Below the pieces are notes generated by a model, which saw nothing but the letters and a program-made list of their open reading frames with translations, was not told the DNA's origin and searched no databases. A stretch of DNA of 19,802 nt from a candidate division TM6 bacterium UASB124. Its GTDB lineage: Bacteria > Dependentiae > Babeliae > Babeliales > RVW-14. A program made the translations under genes and the position numbers. Numbering within the stretch: the first letter of the stretch is position 1; each line of letters begins with the position of its first letter. This document shows positions 16,404-19,802 of the stretch, piece by piece. The DNA lies in contig LDIV01000003.1 of assembly GCA_001468855.1 (NCBI GenBank), forward strand, positions 76,371 to 96,172, read 5' to 3'.

Positions 16404-16878
16404 CCTGTCTCCTTTGTATTGTTTTACAACGGCTAAGATAAGCACTAACAGCTGATTGTAGCTCCTTGCCGGTAAACGGTGCAAGAAGGAGGGTTTCTTG
16501 CGGCGTAAGTTGAATAGAAGGCGTAGTATTGCTGAATGAAGGTTGCTTTGGGTGAATGGATTGTTGCCCGTAGCGAATAGTTCCACAGCGAAATTTAATG
16601 GCCGATATTTTAGGTTGCGGAAAATGAGAATTGATTTTCTCTTTAAGATAGTAGGACATGAGTTGTAACTCATTGGCCCAAGCAGGGTGGCTGACACGTA
16701 CATATAAAATGTCATTCTCTATTTTATCGATTATAACTTTATCTTTCATGTGACCGATGATGTGATCCCACTTGGCAAAAAGGGTGCATTTCCAGCGATG
16801 TTCTTCTGGAATTAATGTGTGAATAAGATTTTTAATATGTTGTGTCACAATAACCCTTGCATTATTTATGCCAATCAT
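16393..16878 (-). CDS. dciA: DciA-like DUF721 protein (helicase-associated)
   Basis: A 161-residue protein whose first 100 residues match the DUF721/DciA pattern: LFAKWDHIIGHMKDKVIIDKI, DILYVRVSHPAWANELQLM, YLKEKINSHFP and ISAIKFRCG. The W-x-x-I/V, L-x-V-x-V/S-x-P-x-W-x-x-E-L-x and final I-x-x-I-x-F/R-x-G blocks are diagnostic. DciA interacts with the replicative helicase DnaB in bacteria that lack DnaC/DnaI, so this gene suggests that loading mode here. The C-terminal 60 residues (Pro/Gln/Thr-rich, then helical) are not conserved. ATG 16878 has little Shine-Dalgarno; a GTG at 16848 has AAGGG 5 bases ahead and would give 151 residues. It heads a cluster with the TPR gene and murG and is divergent from the F-box gene. 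Confidence 0.75.
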   Translation of the reverse strand: MIGINNARVIVTQHIKNLIHTLIPEEHRWKCTLFAKWDHIIGHMKDKVIIDKIENDILYVRVSHPAWANELQLMSYYLKEKINSHFPQPKISAIKFRCGTIRYGQQSIHPKQPSFSNTTPSIQLTPQETLLLAPFTGKELQSAVSAYLSRCKTIQRRQDGK

Positions 16879-16939
16879 TACCGTGTAGTTTATACAAAAA
16901 GTTTTTTTATGTGATCTAAATATATAAGGAGATTGTCAT

Positions 16940-17974
16940 ATGGTACATCGTGTAATGAAATGTGTTATATGCATCATGCTATGGAGCAGTTCTTTTACCG
17001 TATCTGCCAATGACTTACAATCAGATTGCTTGGCCTGGCTTCCCAATGAAATGGTCGATTATATTGCACAATATCTTGGCCCCAAAGACGTTGTTAATTT
17101 GGCAAAGGTAGATAGACAATTATATGGAGCGTTAAAACCGTTGCTGGCTAAAGAATATAAAAAATATGTTCGACGACGTCGTGTTCATGAATTACTTACA
17201 CATTTTAGCGGACTTATATATCGATACCATATAACCAAGGCCTTTACGTATCATGATTTTACAACGTGTGGTAATCGCATGAAGGCGATCTTCGATAACT
17301 TTTGCAGCAAAGATTTGTTACTAAGAAAGGTTTTTTATCAAGAGTTGTTTTTATTTGCAATGACAACACTTAATCGAGGTAGAAATTTTACGGTGTTATG
17401 GGATCGTGGTTTTTGTCCAGTTGCTGTTGATGTAGGGTTTGATATCTCAAGGGATCTTATAAGTTTTTTTTATGCACCATCTCGATATGGTATTTCACAT
17501 AGAATGCATCGTTGGTTACGTGGTGAAGTGACCTTTGAGCTTCGTCCTATTGATGTTCATATGCATGATTGTTTATGGACTGAAACAATACTGAGTCAGC
17601 AGCTGATGCCGGAGTCTGAGTTTGTTTATGTAATAAGGCTTTTATCATGGCAGACGTTTGTGTATAACTATTTATTGACTCGAGATATTTATTTGTGGGG
17701 CCTTAAAGATGCTTTGAATGTTTGGAATATGATGCAGGCTTTGCACTATGTATGCGTATTACGCTTACGCTTGGAGATTGATAATCCAATGCGTATAAAG
17801 AACTATATGAAAAAGTTTAATGTTTTTTTATCAGAGCTTAAAAACACCATTGAACAAACGCCAAGAGAGGGCATTATTGAGAACCATGTCTTTGAAGGGG
17901 CTCTGGTGAGACTTAAGGCGTTAACAGATGAGTTTTTTGATGATTTGTCGTATGAAAAGACGGTTTCTTTGTAA
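16940..17974 (+). CDS. Secreted F-box-domain protein, putative host-directed effector
   Basis: A 344-residue protein with a signal peptide (residues 1-23, hydrophobic CVICIMLWSSSF, predicted cleavage after VSA) followed at once by an F-box at about 33-66: WLPNEMVDYIAQYLGPKDVVNLAKVDRQLY. This has the LP-x-E-hydrophobic opening and the later L-x-x-V-x-R/K-x-hydrophobic pattern of F-boxes. The rest (about 67-344) is rich in aromatic, Arg and His residues and has no repeats or domain I recognise. F-boxes bind Skp1 in eukaryotic SCF ubiquitin ligases, and known bacterial examples (Legionella AnkB, Agrobacterium VirF) are delivered into host cells. The signal peptide suggests Sec-dependent export first. 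AAGGAG lies 8 bases before the ATG. Single-gene unit between dciA (divergent) and the antiporter. The F-box call is by motif only. Confidence 0.7.
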   Translation: MVHRVMKCVICIMLWSSSFTVSANDLQSDCLAWLPNEMVDYIAQYLGPKDVVNLAKVDRQLYGALKPLLAKEYKKYVRRRRVHELLTHFSGLIYRYHITKAFTYHDFTTCGNRMKAIFDNFCSKDLLLRKVFYQELFLFAMTTLNRGRNFTVLWDRGFCPVAVDVGFDISRDLISFFYAPSRYGISHRMHRWLRGEVTFELRPIDVHMHDCLWTETILSQQLMPESEFVYVIRLLSWQTFVYNYLLTRDIYLWGLKDALNVWNMMQALHYVCVLRLRLEIDNPMRIKNYMKKFNVFLSELKNTIEQTPREGIIENHVFEGALVRLKALTDEFFDDLSYEKTVSL

Positions 17975-17997
17975 GCCAACATCTGATCTGTTATAGT
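17969..17997 (+). promoter_or_regulatory. Probable sigma-70 promoter of the antiporter gene
   Basis: TTGTAA (17969-17974, overlapping the stop codon of the F-box gene) and TATAGT (17992-17997) with a 17-base spacer, 46 bases before the antiporter ATG. Hexamers are near consensus and the spacing is optimal, so the antiporter need not rely on read-through from the F-box gene. Confidence 0.5.
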
Positions 17998-18043
17998 ATT
18001 CTATTATATTTTTAATGTTTTATGCGTGCGAAAGGCTTTTTTT

Positions 18044-19693
18044 ATGATGAATTCTTGGCTTGTTGTGGTGCCTCCAATTCTCGTTATTGTTTTGGCTAGC
18101 ATAACGCGGCGTATGATCTTTTCATTAATTCTTGGCATTATCAGTGCTGCTTTGATAGCAAATGATTTTTTGCTTATGCCATCAATATCATTTATAGGTA
18201 CTCGTTTCTGGGAGAAAACAGAATTATCTATGTTAGCATCGTGGTCAGTGTTTTGGGCTGATAGTATTACTCCATTTATATGTGCATTTCTTATTGTCTT
18301 GGGCATTCTGATTACGATGATTCAATATTCTGGCGCAGCATATGCTTATGGTAATGTTGTTATGAAAAAGATAAAGACGGCGCGTTCTGCCGAGAGCTCC
18401 TCGTTATTACTATCGACGCTATTCTTTATTGATGACTATTTTGGTTGCTTGATGGTTGGTGCTGTGATGCAACCAATTACTGATCGCTTCAGAATTCCAC
18501 GTGTTAAACTTGCAATGATTGCATGTGCTGTTGCGGCACCTTTTGCGCTTCTTGTACCGCTTTCCAGTTGGGTTGCATATATTGTTGGTCAATTACGTAG
18601 TACAGGAGTAAGTTCGCTTGCTGCCGGCTCAACAATTATAATTGCCGAGCCGCTTCATTTATATGTTAAAATTATTCCTTTCATGCTGTATGAGGTGCTT
18701 ATCATTGCATCGTTGTGGTATTTGGTACTCAGGCGTGTATCGTATGGAGTGATTGATAATCAAGAAGAGATAGCGCAACAAACAGGAAATTTGTTTGGAG
18801 GGAAACCATCTGTTGTTCGTAATACCGTACAAATACCTGCAGAAAGAATGCAATCTGCCCAATTAATTGATTTTATATTGCCGCTTGCGATGTTGTTTGT
18901 TTCTGTAATTGCATGGATATTGTATACTGGCGGTTGGTGGGTTCTGGGTGGAGAAAATACATTGTTTGGAGCTGTTCAAAAATCAAATACCTCTGCATGT
19001 CTTTTTGTTGGTGTATTTTTTACCATAGTGGTTACTGGTGTATTGTTTCTTTTTAACAAAAAGCTTACGTGGGCAGAAATGCCGATGATTATTAAAGAGG
19101 GAAGTCTTATGTTTGGCCGTTCGATTACAATGCTTTTGTTGATTTGGACCTTGAGCAGTATTTTGTCAAAGGATCTAAAAACAGGTCAATATTTGGCATC
19201 GCACATGATGGGGTATATGAGCGTAGCTCTTTTGCCTGTAATGTTTTTTATTATGACAGCAACTATTTCTGTGCTCATGGCGACAGCGTGGGGTACGGTT
19301 GGTATGGTTGTACCACTTGGACTTGGCATGATACCATCATTTTTCCATGTTGTTACGCCATGTCATTTAGGTGATGTTCCGTTTATTTTACCGGTGCTTG
19401 GTGCAATTATATCAGGTGCTATTTTGGGCAATCACGTTTCACCAATTGCAGATATTATGCTGATGTCTGCGACCAGTGCCGGTGCTTATCATATGGACCT
19501 TGTTAAAAGTCAGATGAGTTTTGCCATACCGACGTTTATATCAAGCGCAGTTGGTTTTATGGCTGTTGGCTTGCTAATGGAGCATTATGGTATTTGGGTG
19601 AGTGCTGTTGCTGCTCTTGCGATTGGATTTATCTGCAACGTTTTCATATTGCAGTCTTTGGCATTCTGGTGGAAGCGTTCCAAAAGGGTTTAA
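18044..19693 (+). CDS. NhaC-family Na+/H+ antiporter
   Basis: A 549-residue integral membrane protein with about 11-12 hydrophobic helices. Family blocks include FFIDDYFGCLMVGAVMQPI with the paired Asp residues, DRFRIPRVKLAMIACAVAAPFALLVPLSSW, ATAWGTVGMVVPLGLGM and ILGNHVSPIADIMLMSATSAGA. All are characteristic of the NhaC/Na+:H+ antiporter superfamily. It would exchange Na+ for H+ across the inner membrane for pH and sodium control, though some relatives carry organic acids with Na+ instead. A GTG at 18026 extends the frame by six residues, but ATG 18044 has AAAGG 8 bases ahead and is chosen. No partner genes adjoin. Confidence 0.87.
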   Translation: MMNSWLVVVPPILVIVLASITRRMIFSLILGIISAALIANDFLLMPSISFIGTRFWEKTELSMLASWSVFWADSITPFICAFLIVLGILITMIQYSGAAYAYGNVVMKKIKTARSAESSSLLLSTLFFIDDYFGCLMVGAVMQPITDRFRIPRVKLAMIACAVAAPFALLVPLSSWVAYIVGQLRSTGVSSLAAGSTIIIAEPLHLYVKIIPFMLYEVLIIASLWYLVLRRVSYGVIDNQEEIAQQTGNLFGGKPSVVRNTVQIPAERMQSAQLIDFILPLAMLFVSVIAWILYTGGWWVLGGENTLFGAVQKSNTSACLFVGVFFTIVVTGVLFLFNKKLTWAEMPMIIKEGSLMFGRSITMLLLIWTLSSILSKDLKTGQYLASHMMGYMSVALLPVMFFIMTATISVLMATAWGTVGMVVPLGLGMIPSFFHVVTPCHLGDVPFILPVLGAIISGAILGNHVSPIADIMLMSATSAGAYHMDLVKSQMSFAIPTFISSAVGFMAVGLLMEHYGIWVSAVAALAIGFICNVFILQSLAFWWKRSKRV

Positions 19694-19711
19694 TATTAGT
19701 ACCCGACATAT

Positions 19712-19729
19712 TTATGTTCTAGAACATAA
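19712..19729. other. Perfect 18-bp palindrome after the antiporter gene
   Basis: TTATGTTCTAGAACATAA is fully self-complementary, 18 bases after the antiporter stop. As RNA it could fold as a 7-bp stem with a CTAG loop followed by GCTTCTTTAAT, a weak terminator. As DNA it looks like a dyad operator. CCCGA (19702-19706) and TCGGG (19747-19751) flank it and could enclose it in a larger stem. Confidence 0.45.
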
Positions 19730-19771
19730 GCTTCTTTAATGTGAGTTCGGGGTTTGAAGACTCTTGAAAAG

Positions 19772-19796
19772 ATAAATGCCTTTCGCCGAAATTTAT
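19772..19796. repeat. Short inverted repeat at the window end
   Basis: ATAAAT (19772-19777) and ATTTAT (19791-19796), with TTTC and GAAA inside, can form a nested stem with a GCC loop. No gene is visible in the last 109 bases; the next feature lies outside the window. Confidence 0.25.
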
Positions 19797-19802
19797 GGGG
19801 AA

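Noticed and set aside
16404..16715. Longer N-terminus of the TPR protein (to 16715)
   Set aside because: It overlaps dciA throughout, lacks a ribosome site and precedes an excellent signal-anchor start at 16403.
18004..18306. Minus-strand 100-codon frame over the antiporter start
   Set aside because: Antisense to well-supported membrane-protein coding sequence and without any recognised motif.
1..19802. CRISPR array, tRNA, rRNA, toxin-antitoxin pair or defence cassette
   Set aside because: No regularly spaced repeats, tRNA cloverleaf, rRNA segment or paired small genes of that type were seen by eye on either strand.

Overview
The window is AT-rich bacterial chromosome. It is almost fully coding, with short intergenic gaps, many start/stop overlaps and only two clearly damaged loci plus one insertion sequence end. 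The gene content combines core bacterial functions (sigma-70, primase, Lgt, MurG, CdsA, TruA, DciA) with two proteins of eukaryotic flavour: a secreted F-box protein and the catalytic C-terminal part of a group IV (cytosolic) phospholipase A2. That mix suggests a host-associated, probably intracellular bacterium with a cell wall and a reduced genome. Candidatus Dependentiae (TM6) or another protist symbiont would fit, but no rRNA is present and this placement is inference.

Layout. Positions 1-276 are the right end of an IS200/IS605-family element: the C-terminal half of a frameshifted TnpA, followed by its terminal hairpin. The element abuts a 5'-truncated cPLA2-like gene (to 1238). A strong bidirectional hairpin terminator (1271-1300) separates this from a minus-strand run, read from right to left: a broken lipoprotein gene (4597-3878), an N-acetylmuramoyl-L-alanine amidase, NfeD, an SPFH/stomatin protein and a small membrane-anchored TPR protein. 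Further right, still on the minus strand, lie truA-cdsA (6095-4664) and a compact lgt-dnaG-rpoD-glycosyltransferase cluster (12475-6320). The latter is a variant of the dnaG-rpoD macromolecular synthesis operon. The leader in front of truA can form competing hairpins.

From 12476 the DNA turns divergent. A plus-strand M48 metalloprotease gene (12602-13684) overlaps tail-to-tail with murG, the last gene of a minus-strand dciA-TPR-murG cluster (16878-13679). A second divergent gap leads to the plus-strand secreted F-box protein (16940-17974) and an NhaC-type Na+/H+ antiporter (18044-19693). The window ends in a noncoding tail with a perfect 18-bp palindrome.

Working picture: much of the window serves the cell envelope (phospholipid precursor by CdsA, lipoprotein lipidation by Lgt, peptidoglycan synthesis by MurG and turnover by the amidase, membrane quality control by SPFH/NfeD and M48). 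The F-box protein and the phospholipase fragment are the candidates for host interaction, and the phospholipase has been destroyed, apparently by the IS insertion. No CRISPR array, tRNA, rRNA or recognisable new defence system was seen.
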